This document shows, piece after piece, positions 17,455 through 28,046 of a stretch of DNA of 36,312 bases. Within the stretch, counting starts at the first letter, position 1, and every line of letters begins with the position of its first letter. The position numbers and the translations under genes were made by a program. The notes below the pieces were generated by a model, which saw nothing but the letters and a program-made list of their open reading frames with translations, was not told the DNA's origin and did not search any database. This DNA comes from Liquorilactobacillus mali (lineage in GTDB: Bacteria; Bacillota; Bacilli; Lactobacillales; Lactobacillaceae), in assembly GCF_001437155.1 (NCBI RefSeq), contig NZ_JQAR01000022.1:1-36312 (forward strand), written 5' to 3'.

Positions 17455-17492
17455 GACTAGATCAAAATTATTTTTTGATTCGGTCTTTTTTT
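17455..17492 (+). terminator. Inverted-repeat terminator after cshA, copy 3 of the family
   Basis: GACTAGATCAAAA (17455-17467) pairs with TTTTGATTCGGTC (17473-17485), with one mismatch and two G-T pairs, followed by eight T residues. It is the most degenerate and most terminator-like copy of the GGGACTRGATCAAAA family. Confidence 0.65.
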
Positions 17493-17596
17493 GTACCAGC
17501 TACAATAAATTTGAATTTGGAGGGCTCATAAATAATTTATAGTAGTAAAATGGAGTATAGACTTGCCCATAAGTAGAAACAAACAGATGTCATCTT

Positions 17597-17626
17597 TTGT
17601 GAATGTAAGAATTGTGATAAGATAAT
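17597..17626 (+). promoter_or_regulatory. Possible promoter for acpS-alr
   Basis: TTGTGA at 17597-17602 and GATAAT at 17621-17626 are 18 bases apart, in the 341-base gap between cshA and acpS. Apart from the terminator at 17455 the gap shows no gene. Confidence 0.4.
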
Positions 17627-17681
17627 TGTCATAAAAAGCGGAAGAATGGGATCTATAAAGATCGTTAAGAGGATGAGTGGT

Positions 17682-18044
17682 GTGATTCAAGGAATTGGAA
17701 TAGACATAACCGAAATTACGCGTATTCAAAAGGCCCAAGAGCGCCACAAAAATTTTGCAGCAAAAATTTTGACTGCTGCAGAGTTTGAGTATTTTGAGAA
17801 GATGAGTAATCGTAGGAAGAATGAATATTTAGCTGGTCGTTTTTCTGCTAAGGAATCATATAGCAAGGCCTATGGGACAGGGATAGGAAAGCAAGTCAGT
17901 TTTCAGGAAGTAGAAATTTTGAATGACGAAAAAAGCGGAAGACCAATAATTACGAAACAGCCACTAAAGAATGGAAAAGCACATATATCAATTTCACATA
18001 CTGATAAATTGGTAATGACAGAAGTTATTATAGAAAGTAATTAA
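17682..18044 (+). CDS. acpS: Holo-[acyl-carrier-protein] synthase
   Basis: AcpS moves 4'-phosphopantetheine from CoA to the acyl carrier protein. The 120-residue product has GIGIDITEI at the N-terminus with the Mg-binding Asp, AGRFSAKESYSKA with the second metal-binding Glu, and HISISHT. The start is GTG 17682: this gives the usual 119-121 residues, homologues begin MIxGIGID, and AAGAGG lies nine bases upstream. ATG 17673 touches that ribosome binding site and ATG 17646 has none. alr follows 14 bases later, the order seen across Firmicutes. Confidence 0.93.
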   Translation: MIQGIGIDITEITRIQKAQERHKNFAAKILTAAEFEYFEKMSNRRKNEYLAGRFSAKESYSKAYGTGIGKQVSFQEVEILNDEKSGRPIITKQPLKNGKAHISISHTDKLVMTEVIIESN

Positions 18045-18058
18045 CTGTAAAGGAAGTT

Positions 18059-19186
18059 ATGAAAATGGTTGTAGGTATTCATCGGAAAACTTATGCAAAA
18101 GTTGACTTGGGTGCGATTAAGCATAATATAACGGTTGAAAAAAAGCAGATGGAAAGTGATCAAAATATTTTTGCGGTTGTCAAAGCAAATGCATACGGTC
18201 ATGGAATTGTTGATGTTGCAAAAGCAGCACATGAAGTTGGGGTTGATGGTTATTGTGTTGCAATAATTGATGAAGCTTTGGCGCTGCGAAAAGTGGGGCT
18301 TGAGGAACTAATTTTGGTACTTGGAGTTAATCCATTTGAGTATGCACCGCTGATGGCAAAGAATAATATTTCGACAGCAGTTGGAGATATTGATTTTTTG
18401 AAGAATGCACAAGTAGTACTAAAAAATGAAGGACTACAATTATCTGTTCATCTAGCGTTAGATACAGGGATGGGAAGAATTGGCTTCAGAACACAGCAGG
18501 AATTAAAGGAGGCAGTTGATTTTATAAATCAACATAATACAGAATTTAACTTCGAAGGTGTGTTTACCCATTTTTCAACAGCTGATTCGGGTAAAAAAAC
18601 AGCAGTTGCCTATTATGAACAGCAAATTGCCAAATTCAACGAGCTTATTTCTTGTTTAAAGGAGCTTCCTAAGTATGTTCATGTAGCAAATTCTGCAGCA
18701 TCAATTTGGCATAAGGAGTGCGGAGGTAATACAATTCGATTTGGAATAACAATGTATGGCTTGAATCCTTCAGGGGATGAGTTAAGCATACCGTCTGAGT
18801 TTAAGCCAGCTATAAGTCTTTTGAGTGAAGTTGTTGCTATTAAGAGAATCAAAAAAGGCGATTCAGTCGGTTATGGGAAGACTTATACTGCAAAGGAGAA
18901 TGAATGGATTGCTACAATTCCGATTGGCTATGCAGATGGATGGTTAAGGAAGATGCAAGGATTCAAAATTCTGATTGCTGGTAATTTTTGTGAAATTGTT
19001 GGTAGAGTCTGCATGGATCAAATCATGGTTAAGGTTCCTCATGAAGTTTCAGTTGGTACAACTGTAACTTTGATAGGTAAAGAGGGTCAAAAAGAAATTC
19101 GAGTACAAGATGTTGCAAATCAAGTTGGAACAATTAATTATGAAGTTATTTGTTTGATTTCGGAACGCGTTCCAAGAATTTATTAA
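18059..19186 (+). CDS. alr: Alanine racemase
   Basis: Alr is a PLP enzyme that makes D-alanine for the cell wall. The 375-residue product has the PLP lysine Lys42 in AVVKANAYGHG, the TIM-barrel region with LDTGMGRIGFR and FTHFSTAD, and the second-base Tyr at about 271 in VGYGKTY, with CMDQIMV in the C-terminal beta domain. Two ATGs, at 18059 and 18065, share the ribosome binding site AAAGGAA. The second has a more usual spacing, so the start is uncertain by two codons. It lies between acpS and mazEF, a standard Firmicute order. Confidence 0.96.
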   Translation: MKMVVGIHRKTYAKVDLGAIKHNITVEKKQMESDQNIFAVVKANAYGHGIVDVAKAAHEVGVDGYCVAIIDEALALRKVGLEELILVLGVNPFEYAPLMAKNNISTAVGDIDFLKNAQVVLKNEGLQLSVHLALDTGMGRIGFRTQQELKEAVDFINQHNTEFNFEGVFTHFSTADSGKKTAVAYYEQQIAKFNELISCLKELPKYVHVANSAASIWHKECGGNTIRFGITMYGLNPSGDELSIPSEFKPAISLLSEVVAIKRIKKGDSVGYGKTYTAKENEWIATIPIGYADGWLRKMQGFKILIAGNFCEIVGRVCMDQIMVKVPHEVSVGTTVTLIGKEGQKEIRVQDVANQVGTINYEVICLISERVPRIY

Positions 19187-19207
19187 GAATAAACTAAGAC
19201 TTTAATG

Positions 19208-19235
19208 TTACATTAATACGAATTTGTGGTATCAT
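19208..19235 (+). promoter_or_regulatory. Promoter for the mazEF-type module
   Basis: TTACAT at 19208-19213 and TATCAT at 19230-19235 are 16 bases apart, in the 80-base gap after alr. It would allow expression separate from alr. Confidence 0.45.
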
Positions 19236-19266
19236 TGATGGATAAAATATAGTTGGGGGTCGCAAA

Positions 19267-19536
19267 ATGGCATATCGATTTGAAAGTATGACTGAGGATA
19301 TAAGTAGTGATAATAATGAGAGAATTTCTGTTTATTGTGATTATTATTCTATCAATAGAAAAGACTTAGAAGAAGATAATGTTGTTGCTGAGTATGTAGA
19401 GGCACACCGCTATATTTTAGACGAGTTGATTAGTGGCTATAAGGAAATGGGACCGTTAAATAAGAAAATTTGTGATGAATTTATTGGATGCGATTGTGAA
19501 ACAGAATATGAAAATAAAGATCGAGGGGTTATATGA
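19267..19536 (+). CDS. MazE/EndoAI-like antitoxin with an atypical N-terminus
   Basis: The 89-residue product overlaps the toxin gene by four bases (ATGA), the normal antitoxin position. Its C-terminal half, with [20 protein letters not shown] followed by [13 protein letters not shown], resembles the toxin-binding tail of B. subtilis EndoAI (RRGYMEMAKINL..E.HFAECEAE). The N-terminal half, normally a ribbon-helix-helix DNA-binding domain with a KISLP strand, is acidic here ([20 protein letters not shown]) and hard to fit to that fold. The antitoxin role is inferred from position and tail. Whether it binds DNA is doubtful. The ribosome binding site GGGGGTCG precedes ATG 19267. Confidence 0.7.
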   Translation: MAYRFESMTEDISSDNNERISVYCDYYSINRKDLEEDNVVAEYVEAHRYILDELISGYKEMGPLNKKICDEFIGCDCETEYENKDRGVI

Positions 19537-19901
19537 CAACTGATGAAGTTAAACGTGGTGATATTTTTTATGCAGACTTGTCACCAGTGGTTGGCTCTGA
19601 GCAAGGCGGAATGCGTCCAGTTTTGATTATTCAAAATAATATTGGTAATCGTTATAGTCCGACTGTCATTGTTGCTGCAATTACAGCGAAGATACAGAAG
19701 CCTAAGATGCCGACACATGTTGGGCTGGTTGCTGCTGAAGTGGGGATTGAGAAGGATTCAGTCGTATTGTTGGAACAAATTAGAACAATTGATAAGCAGC
19801 GATTAAAAGATAAGATTGCACATATTAGTGAACTAGAAATGAACGAGATTAATCAAGCACTAGATGTCAGCTTGGGACTGACAGATATACATAATAAGTA
19901 G
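19533..19901 (+). CDS. mazF: MazF/EndoA-type mRNA interferase toxin
   Basis: MazF toxins are sequence-specific, ribosome-independent endoribonucleases. The 122-residue product has the PemK/MazF fold: [20 protein letters not shown] at 7-26, [12 protein letters not shown] with the conserved RPVLIIQN block, then [20 protein letters not shown], and [13 protein letters not shown] near 90-102. It closely follows EndoA/NdoA of B. subtilis, which cuts at UACAU. Cleavage specificity here is not shown. It overlaps the antitoxin by four bases, indicating coupled translation. The terminator at 20072 ends the unit. Confidence 0.95.
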   Translation: MTTDEVKRGDIFYADLSPVVGSEQGGMRPVLIIQNNIGNRYSPTVIVAAITAKIQKPKMPTHVGLVAAEVGIEKDSVVLLEQIRTIDKQRLKDKIAHISELEMNEINQALDVSLGLTDIHNK

Positions 19902-20071
19902 TGTACATAGAAGTTTGTCAGAGAGGACTGTTACCTAACGAATGGGTAAAAACACGTCTGAGTAGTAAATTAATAGTAAGTTAGAAGAGAGTATAACATA
20001 AGGCAATGAGATTCGAGTATTAATTCGAGATTGAACGAAAAATTGACTTTTGAAACATGTTTATACGAAAA

Positions 20072-20117
20072 AAAGGAGCTGAATCAAAAGATGACTTTTG
20101 ATTCGGCTCCTTTTTTT
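20072..20117. terminator. Inverted-repeat terminator after mazF, copy 4 of the family
   Basis: Arms 20072-20090 and 20095-20113 pair over 19 bp with one G-T pair, loop ATGA, flanked by an A run on the left and a T run on the right, so it should work on both strands. It lies between mazF and the convergent CBS-ACT gene, in a 310-base gap otherwise without a gene. GAAACATGTTTAT just upstream is shared with copy 1. Confidence 0.8.
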
Positions 20118-20211
20118 ATTAGCAAGTGTATCTATTTTCAATAATCTGATCTTTCTGGTTTGACTACAAAATGATCGAAGACAAGTGTAATAGATAGCAC
20201 GAAATTAGTAC

Positions 20212-20847
20212 TTAGACTTGTAGGTCCTCTATTTCAGAAACTTTAAAACTCTTTCTTTCAAGATTAGATATTATTTTTTCAAGCTTTTCAGAAGTTACAC
20301 CAGCTGGAAGTGTGAACAATGTTCGGTGAACTAGTCCCTTGTCTTCAACATCCAGAGTTATGCAGCTTGCAATAGCAGTGTACTTTGTGATGATTTTAGA
20401 CATTTCGACAAGATCACCGCGTTCATCTGAAGAAATAACGGTTAATACATAACTTCCAATATCAACATTCCAAGATTGTGAAAGCATATTCAATAAACTA
20501 GAATGAGTTAGAATACCATAAAAGAAGTTTTGTTCGTCAAGAACCGCAATATAAGGTAGATCCTTGATTGAGAAGAAAATATTAAAAAAGGCTGAGTCAA
20601 GTGTTACAAATTTTGTAGCATTTTTTAATAAGTAAGTTACTGGAAGGTTCATATCACCACCACGTGACTTATGGCGGTAGATGTGCATCTTATAAATATT
20701 TCCACGAAAAATCTGGCCCGTTTCATCCAGAATTGGGACACAACGATACCCTGAATCTTCCAGGATTTCTAATGCCTGTTCCAAAGTAACATCCTCACGG
20801 ACAGTTGTTAGATCCTTTTTTTTGTGTACTAAAGACTTGAATAGCAT
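20212..20847 (-). CDS. CBS-domain pair plus ACT-like domain protein (CbpA/AcuB-like)
   Basis: The 211-residue product has two CBS repeats at about residues 10-130 (VREDVTLEQALEILEDSGYR..VPILDETGQIFRG, and VTLDSAFFNIFFSIKDLPYIAVLD..FYGILTHSSLLNML). An ACT-like regulatory domain covers about 140-211 (GSYVLTVISSDERGDLVEMSKII). This arrangement matches the c-di-AMP-binding CbpA described in Listeria and the wider AcuB-like group. Ligand binding here is inferred only. The start follows GGAGGAG on the minus strand. It is transcribed in the same direction as ldh, but a terminator at 21031-21074 separates them. Confidence 0.75.
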   Translation of the reverse strand: MLFKSLVHKKKDLTTVREDVTLEQALEILEDSGYRCVPILDETGQIFRGNIYKMHIYRHKSRGGDMNLPVTYLLKNATKFVTLDSAFFNIFFSIKDLPYIAVLDEQNFFYGILTHSSLLNMLSQSWNVDIGSYVLTVISSDERGDLVEMSKIITKYTAIASCITLDVEDKGLVHRTLFTLPAGVTSEKLEKIISNLERKSFKVSEIEDLQV

Positions 20848-21030
20848 ATAATAACTCCTCCATCGATTAAAAACTTCTAATCTATATTATCATAAAATGA
20901 TATTAAAAAGAGAACTAAAGTGAATTTTTTTCAATTTATTCAGGATTATGATACTGTTCAAAGATCATTAATGCTCTTTGAATACAATATTGGGAGAAAA
21001 TGTCTCTAGAATCGAGATTTTTTAATAAAA

Positions 21031-21074
21031 AAAAAGATTGAAATAAAAACGGAAGTTTAAATTTCAATCTTTTT
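21031..21074 (-). terminator. Terminator of ldh
   Basis: Arms 21031-21044 and 21061-21074 are perfect 14-bp complements with A and T tracts at the ends. On the minus strand it lies 39 bases after the ldh stop codon. The remaining sequence up to 20847 holds only the promoter region of the CBS-ACT gene. Confidence 0.8.
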
Positions 21075-21112
21075 TCTAATACATTTTTTTAAGATACAAG
21101 TAATTACAAAAA

Positions 21113-22090
<978 letters not shown>

Positions 22091-22118
22091 TCATTAGTGA
22101 AATTATTAACACAACCAT

Positions 22119-22148
22119 AGTATAGCACGTTTTTCTGAAAAATGTGAA
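22119..22148 (-). promoter_or_regulatory. Promoter of ldh
   Basis: On the minus strand, TTCACA (22143-22148) and TATACT (22119-22124) are 18 bases apart and the -10 is extended (TGC before it). Confidence 0.65.
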
Positions 22149-22188
22149 GAAACTTTCAAACTTTTTTCAGAAGCACTTTGTCAAATTA

Positions 22189-22197
22189 TGGTATACT
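22189..22197 (+). promoter_or_regulatory. Extended -10 promoter for the pth-mfd unit
   Basis: TG at 22189-22190 and TATACT at 22192-22197; no good -35 was found. It is divergent from the ldh promoter. Confidence 0.5.
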
Positions 22198-22226
22198 CTT
22201 AATCGTAGCAAAATACTTAAACTAGC

Positions 22227-22252
22227 GGGACTGGCTAAAGTTCCGACTTTTT
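22227..22252 (+). promoter_or_regulatory. Small hairpin and T run in the pth leader
   Basis: GGGACT (22227-22232) pairs with AGTTCC (22239-22244) with one G-T pair, and a short T run follows. It may be a weak attenuator or a decayed relative of the GGGACTGG terminator family. Confidence 0.25.
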
Positions 22253-22334
22253 GCTGTTCTTGAAAATCAGGATGATTTTACCCAAAATATTTACAGAATA
22301 ATTTTCAAAAAGAATGATATGGAGTGTTTTTACA

Positions 22335-22898
22335 ATGAAATTAATAGTCGGTTTAGGAAACATTGGAAAAGAATATGATGGTACAAGACATAATGTAGGA
22401 TTTATGGTTTTGGATGAATTAGCCAAAAGGGAAGGAATTTCTTTTAATAAAGTTAAAAATGAGGCAACTTTGGCTGATTTTATGTTCAAGGGTGAAAAAA
22501 TAATTTTGGCAAAACCGCTTACCTATATGAATGAGTCCGGAAGAAGTGTGCGTCCATTAATGGATTTTTATAAAATTCCAGTGGAAGATGTGATTATTAT
22601 CCACGACGATATGGATTTACCAGTGGGACACTTAAGATTGCGCCAAAAGGGTTCAGCTGGAGGACATAATGGAATTAAAAGCCTGATCTCACATCTTGGC
22701 ACACAAGAATTCAAACGTATAAAAATAGGAATTGATCATCCGCAGCGAATGAGTGTTGTTGATTGGGTACTGTCTAGGTTTACTAAGGAACAACAGAATC
22801 AATTAGAGAGTGGAATTAACGAGGCACTTGAGGCTTTAGATAATTGGATTGATACTGATGATTTTATGGGAACAATGAATAAGTATAATCACAAGTAA
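22335..22898 (+). CDS. pth: Peptidyl-tRNA hydrolase
   Basis: Pth releases peptides from tRNAs dropped by ribosomes. The 187-residue product has LIVGLGNIGKEYDGTRHNVGF with the catalytic His in RHNVG (about residue 20), PLTYMNESG, DDMDLPVGHLRLRQKGSAGGHNGIKS and FKRIKIGIDHP. All are diagnostic. The start is ATG 22335 behind TATGGAG; the frame open from 22314 includes that ribosome binding site. It begins the pth-mfd-yabM cluster, with mfd 26 bases downstream. Confidence 0.96.
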   Translation: MKLIVGLGNIGKEYDGTRHNVGFMVLDELAKREGISFNKVKNEATLADFMFKGEKIILAKPLTYMNESGRSVRPLMDFYKIPVEDVIIIHDDMDLPVGHLRLRQKGSAGGHNGIKSLISHLGTQEFKRIKIGIDHPQRMSVVDWVLSRFTKEQQNQLESGINEALEALDNWIDTDDFMGTMNKYNHK

Positions 22899-22924
22899 AT
22901 AATTTTGGGGGTTTTTAAAAGAAG

Positions 22925-25900
22925 ATGAAGTTGCAAGAAATATTTACGGAGATTCCCGAACTTAATGTCTTTTTGAAGAATTTAGATGAGGGAAAAGGAC
23001 AAAGAAATCTCTTGACGGGGCTGATTGCATCTGCAAAGCCCTTATTTTTGGCAGAATTGCTGCAAAGAAAGAGAAAAAATATACTTTTCGTGACAGATTC
23101 ATTGCATCATGCACAGCAGTTAGAAAAGGAACTGCTGGGTTATGTAGGTAAAGAACAAGTTTTTTTATTTGCAGTTGATGAGACAATGGCAGCAGAGGTT
23201 GCAATCAGTTCACCAGAATATCGCGGTGAAAGAATAAAAGCGCTGACAGCATTGCAGGAACAAGAAACACCTAAAATCGTGATTACTTCAGCAAGAGGAC
23301 TAAAAAGTATTGTACCACTGCCTGATGTATGGAAAAAAGCAAAAATTGACTTAACCATTGGTAACGATATTGACCAAAGCCTGTTAATTGATAATTTGGT
23401 TGAGTTGGGATATCAACGAACAAAATTAATCGAAAAAATTGGTGACTTTGCAGTTAGAGGATCAATTGTAGATGTTTATCCAGCTAATACGGTTAATCCT
23501 ATTAGGATTGACTTATTTGATACTGAAATCGATTCTTTGCGTGAATTTGATATGAATACGCAAAGAAGTATTGAAAATATAAAACACGTAGAAATTTTGC
23601 CTGCTACCGATGTTTTAATTTCAAAAGAACAAATAAAAGGTGCAATTGCAAATATAAATAATGCTTTAAGTAATGAGAAAAATGCATTAAAAAATAAAGA
23701 AAGTTATAACAAACTATCTGATACCATTGAAAATCTGCTCGAAAGAATTAAGGGACAAAAACTTTTTCCAAGTGATGCTGTGTTCTTAGATAAAATAATC
23801 AGTGGAGATTCGAACATTACAGATTATTTGGCGGAAGATGGCCTACTCATTTTAGATGATTATCCAAGGCTTTTGGATACTGAAAAGGTACTCGGAGATG
23901 ACGATGCAAACTGGAAGTTATCTCAAGTGGAAATGGGGAAAATTTTTTCAAATGAGCTTCTTGGTGAACCAATCAGAAAAATTATCAAAAAGATTAAACA
24001 GCGTAGCCTATTCTTATCAATTTTTGAAAAAGGAATGGGCCAGCTGACTTTCAATCAAAAACTTGATTTACAAGTTCGGGGAATGCAGAATTTCTTTGGG
24101 CAGATGCCACTTTTGAAAGCGGAAACTGACAGATGGGCCAGTCAAAAACAGACAGTCATAATCTCGATCTCAGATAAAGAAAGGCTCAGAAAGATAGCGA
24201 CAACCCTCGAAGACTTTGCGATAAAGTCGGTAATCGTGACAGATGGCAAAATAAAAAAAGGACAAATCCAATTGGTATTGGCCAATCTGACTACCGGTTT
24301 TGAGCTGCCAAAAGAGCATCTTGTTGTGATTACAGAAAATGAGTTATTTAATAAGCTGCCCAAAAAAAGAGTTTCCAAGCGGCAAACAATGGAGAATTCT
24401 GAAAGACTAAAGAGTTACACAGAGTTAAAAGAAGGCGATTATGTTGTTCATATCAATCATGGTATTGGCAAATATATCGGCATGAGAACAATGGAAGTAG
24501 AAAATAAACATCAAGATTATCTAACTATAGTATATCGAGATGATGCAAAGTTATTTCTTCCCGTATCTCAAATTGATAGAATTCAGAAATATGTTTCAGG
24601 AGAATCCAAGGTTCCGCATATTAATAAGTTGGGCGGTTCGGAGTGGCAAAAAACAAAAAGCAGTGTTGCCTCTAAAATTGAGGATATTGCTGATGAATTA
24701 GTTGAGTTATATGCAAAAAGGGAAATGGAACAAGGTTTCGCTTTTTCAGCAGATAATGAATACCAGAAAGAATTTGAGGATGCTTTTCCATATACAGAAA
24801 CACCAGACCAATTACGGAGCAGTGCAGAAATAAAGCGTGACATGGAGAGAAAAGTGCCCATGGATCGCTTATTAATTGGTGATGTTGGTTATGGGAAAAC
24901 CGAAGTTGCACTTAGAGCTGCTTTTAAGGCAATCCAAGACCAGAAACAGGTTGCTTTTTTAGCTCCAACGACAGTACTTGCACAGCAACACTACGAAACA
25001 ATGCTGAGTCGTTTTGCAGATTTTCCAGTTCAAAGTGCTGTTTTATCACGCTTTCAAACAAGAGAACAGGTGAAACAGACAATCAGTGACTTGAAGAATG
25101 GAGTTATCGATATTGTAGTTGGGACACACAGATTATTGTCTAATGATGTCAAATTTGCAGATTTGGGTCTTTTGATTATTGATGAAGAACAGCGCTTTGG
25201 GGTCAAACACAAGGAAAAATTGAAACAGTTGCGCTCACAAGTTGATGTTTTAACGTTGACAGCAACACCTATTCCAAGGACCCTGAATATGTCAATGCTG
25301 GGAGTTAGAGACTTATCTGTGATTGAAACTGCACCGATGAATAGATACCCAATTCAAACTTATGTGATGGAGCAAAATTATGGAACCGTTGCAGATGCGA
25401 TTTCCCGGGAAATGGCGAGAGGCGGGCAAGCTTTTTATCTGCACAATCGTGTTGCTGATATTGAGAAGACAGTTGCCGAGATTAAGGCGTTTGTTCCTGA
25501 AGCACAGGTTGCATACATCCATGGTCAAATGACAGAACTACAATTGGAACGAATACTTGTCGATTTTATTGCTGGTGAATATGATGTATTAGTTACGACG
25601 ACGATTATTGAAACCGGAGTCGATATTCCTAACGTAAATACTTTAATTGTAGAAGACGCCGATAAGATGGGGCTTTCACAGTTATATCAACTTCGTGGCA
25701 GAGTTGGACGAAGCAATCGTGTTGCATATGCGTATTTTATGTATCAAGAAAATAAAGTACTTACTGAAGTCAGTGAAAAGAGGTTAGAGGCCATTAAGGA
25801 CTTTACTGAATTGGGCTCAGGCTTCAAAATTGCAATGCGTGATCTATCAATTAGGGGTGCAGGAAATCTTCTGGGTAAGCAGCAGCACGGCTTTATAGAC

Positions 25901-26482
25901 TCAGTTGGATATGATCTATATACACAGATGCTAAAGGACGCGGTTGCCCGGAAAAAAGGCATCAGTGAGATCAAAAAGACAGATGCTGAGCTTAGGATTG
26001 GTATTGAAGCATATCTGCCATCAAGTTACGTTGAAGATCAACGGCAAAAAATTGAATTGTATAAGCGAATCAGACAAATTGAAAATGAGGAACAGTTCTT
26101 CGAAATTCAAGAAGATTTAATCGACCGTTTTGGCGAATATCCTAATGAAGTTGACAATTTGCTGCAACTAGCTTTAATGAAGATGTATGCTGACAAGGCA
26201 CTTGTTGAACTAGTGGATTATGGAAGTAAAAAAATTAACGTAACATTCAGTGAGGAAGCTTTTGAATTTTATAGTGCCGCAGATTATTTAGAAGTTGTCG
26301 CTAAAGTTAATCTCAGAGCAACTTTAAAATCTGAGCAGAAAAAAATGAAAATTGCCATAGCATTGCAGCCCAAAAGCAAATTGGAGCAAAATATTGCAGA
26401 CGTGACAGAAATGTTTAAAGAACTAAGTAGAAAAGCAAACAAAGCAAAAAAGGTAAAAGAACATGAAAAACAAAACATCTAA
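22925..26482 (+). CDS. mfd: Transcription-repair coupling factor Mfd
   Basis: Mfd removes stalled RNA polymerase from DNA lesions and recruits UvrA. The 1185-residue product has the UvrB-like N-terminal module (NLLTGLIASAKPLFLAELL, ITSARGLKSIVP), the polymerase-interacting domain beginning near YVVHINHGIGKYIGM (about 503), the RecG-like translocase with Walker A GDVGYGKTE near 652 and DEEQ near 752, LTATPIPRTLNMSMLG, RGRVGRSNRVAYAYF and GAGNLLGKQQHGFI, and the C-terminal TRCF domain. Length fits the family. The C-terminus ends in a Lys-rich stretch, and its last 20 bases overlap the next gene. Confidence 0.97.
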   Translation: MKLQEIFTEIPELNVFLKNLDEGKGQRNLLTGLIASAKPLFLAELLQRKRKNILFVTDSLHHAQQLEKELLGYVGKEQVFLFAVDETMAAEVAISSPEYRGERIKALTALQEQETPKIVITSARGLKSIVPLPDVWKKAKIDLTIGNDIDQSLLIDNLVELGYQRTKLIEKIGDFAVRGSIVDVYPANTVNPIRIDLFDTEIDSLREFDMNTQRSIENIKHVEILPATDVLISKEQIKGAIANINNALSNEKNALKNKESYNKLSDTIENLLERIKGQKLFPSDAVFLDKIISGDSNITDYLAEDGLLILDDYPRLLDTEKVLGDDDANWKLSQVEMGKIFSNELLGEPIRKIIKKIKQRSLFLSIFEKGMGQLTFNQKLDLQVRGMQNFFGQMPLLKAETDRWASQKQTVIISISDKERLRKIATTLEDFAIKSVIVTDGKIKKGQIQLVLANLTTGFELPKEHLVVITENELFNKLPKKRVSKRQTMENSERLKSYTELKEGDYVVHINHGIGKYIGMRTMEVENKHQDYLTIVYRDDAKLFLPVSQIDRIQKYVSGESKVPHINKLGGSEWQKTKSSVASKIEDIADELVELYAKREMEQGFAFSADNEYQKEFEDAFPYTETPDQLRSSAEIKRDMERKVPMDRLLIGDVGYGKTEVALRAAFKAIQDQKQVAFLAPTTVLAQQHYETMLSRFADFPVQSAVLSRFQTREQVKQTISDLKNGVIDIVVGTHRLLSNDVKFADLGLLIIDEEQRFGVKHKEKLKQLRSQVDVLTLTATPIPRTLNMSMLGVRDLSVIETAPMNRYPIQTYVMEQNYGTVADAISREMARGGQAFYLHNRVADIEKTVAEIKAFVPEAQVAYIHGQMTELQLERILVDFIAGEYDVLVTTTIIETGVDIPNVNTLIVEDADKMGLSQLYQLRGRVGRSNRVAYAYFMYQENKVLTEVSEKRLEAIKDFTELGSGFKIAMRDLSIRGAGNLLGKQQHGFIDSVGYDLYTQMLKDAVARKKGISEIKKTDAELRIGIEAYLPSSYVEDQRQKIELYKRIRQIENEEQFFEIQEDLIDRFGEYPNEVDNLLQLALMKMYADKALVELVDYGSKKINVTFSEEAFEFYSAADYLEVVAKVNLRATLKSEQKKMKIAIALQPKSKLEQNIADVTEMFKELSRKANKAKKVKEHEKQNI

Positions 26483-28046
26483 TTTTGTGCTTAAGGGTGC
26501 AACCACGCTAACGATTGCCGCTTTAGTTGGAAAGATTTTAAGTGCTATCTATCGTGTTCCTTTTCAAAATCTGGTGGGAAACAGAGGCTTTTATATATAT
26601 CAGCAGATATACCCAATATATGGGATTGCAATGACAATAGGTCTCACCGGATTTCCAGTCTATATTTCCAAGATAATTGCAAAGGAAAAAAGCGATACTA
26701 GGAAAAAGCAACAGGCAGCTAGCTTATTAAAGATACTATTTTTGTTTGGAATATTGATTTTTGCTGTACTCTATTTAGGAGCAGCTAAAATTGCCCAGCT
26801 GATGGGAGACAACAAACTGGACGAACTAATAAGGTGTGTATCATGGCTGTATCTGTTGGTACCGCTGCTTTCTGTTGCAAGAGGATACAATCAGGGAATG
26901 CAAGAGATGATGCCAACAGCTTTTTCACAGTTAGTCGAACAAGTGGTTCGTATATGTATAATCATTGCTGCTGCACTTTTTGGCATTGCACATGGCTGGT
27001 CGCTTTATCGAATTGGCAGTTATGCTTTTCTAGGATCTATAGTAGGAGCAATCTGTGCCTTGGCTTTTTTTACCAGTTTTTTCGAGGAACTTCTAAAATT
27101 TAGGCATAAAGAGAGTTTAACAGTAATAATTGATGTTTTAAAGGGGATACTTTCTGAGGGATTAATAATTTGCCTTTTTGCAGGAATTTTAGTATTGCTG
27201 CAATTAGTAGATTCTTTTACACTAAAAAAGGCATTGCAGACCGCTGGATATTCAATGCAAAATGCCGAAAACTTAAAGGGTGTCTATGACCGCTCACAGA
27301 CTTTTCTCCAATTGGGTCTGGTTATTTCCACCAGTTTTTCAACTAGTTTATTGCCAATGTTAATTAAGAATCAGGTGGAAAAAGATAAGATAAAGTTTGA
27401 ACAAAATATACAGTTGATTTATCGAATTTGCATATGGATGTCCATGTCCGTGACGGTGGGATTAATAATCTTAATGCCAAGTCTTAATAAGGCACTTTTT
27501 TCTTCTGAACAAGGCAGTACCGCAATTAGTATAAGCATGCTGACCATTATTTTTGCAGGAATTATTTTATTGGATAATTCAATATTACAAAGTACAAATA
27601 ATTACAAAAAAAATATTATTGTGCTAGCATCAATAATATTAGTCAAGTTTTTAACAAGTTATCAATTCACGTTGCACTTGGGTCTTGTTGGGGCATCTCT
27701 TTCTAGTGTTTTGAGTATGGCGATAGGTACATTTTTATCGGGAACATCATTGAAGAAAATGGGGCTTAGCCGGAAGTTGAATAAACGATTTATGATAAGG
27801 GTCATTGGATGTTCCATAATAATGACTGTTGCGGTTTTCTTCATACTTAATTTGCTTAATTTGACTAATTTACTTGGGAATTCACGAGTAGACAGTTTCA
27901 TCCAGTGTATTATCGGAGTATTAATAGGAGCAATTTTTTATGTAGGTGCAACCAGGTATGGTAACTTGTTTAGTGAGCAGGAATGGAGAAACATTCCTGG
28001 TGGAGAATACATTTTGAAAATTTTCAGGAAGAGGATGGATAATTAA
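26463..28046 (+). CDS. yabM: MOP-family lipid flippase, YabM/MurJ-like
   Basis: The 527-residue product has about 14 predicted membrane segments and the polysaccharide-export/MATE-like opening [20 protein letters not shown] followed by [25 protein letters not shown]. This matches the SpoVB/YabM/Amj-partner group, where some members flip lipid II. B. subtilis yabM lies at the same place behind mfd. The substrate here, lipid II or another polyprenyl-linked sugar, cannot be decided by reading. It overlaps mfd by 20 bases and rqcP by one base, which suggests translational coupling of three genes. yabN, found between yabM and yabO in Bacillus, is absent. Confidence 0.85.
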   Translation: MKNKTSNFVLKGATTLTIAALVGKILSAIYRVPFQNLVGNRGFYIYQQIYPIYGIAMTIGLTGFPVYISKIIAKEKSDTRKKQQAASLLKILFLFGILIFAVLYLGAAKIAQLMGDNKLDELIRCVSWLYLLVPLLSVARGYNQGMQEMMPTAFSQLVEQVVRICIIIAAALFGIAHGWSLYRIGSYAFLGSIVGAICALAFFTSFFEELLKFRHKESLTVIIDVLKGILSEGLIICLFAGILVLLQLVDSFTLKKALQTAGYSMQNAENLKGVYDRSQTFLQLGLVISTSFSTSLLPMLIKNQVEKDKIKFEQNIQLIYRICIWMSMSVTVGLIILMPSLNKALFSSEQGSTAISISMLTIIFAGIILLDNSILQSTNNYKKNIIVLASIILVKFLTSYQFTLHLGLVGASLSSVLSMAIGTFLSGTSLKKMGLSRKLNKRFMIRVIGCSIIMTVAVFFILNLLNLTNLLGNSRVDSFIQCIIGVLIGAIFYVGATRYGNLFSEQEWRNIPGGEYILKIFRKRMDN

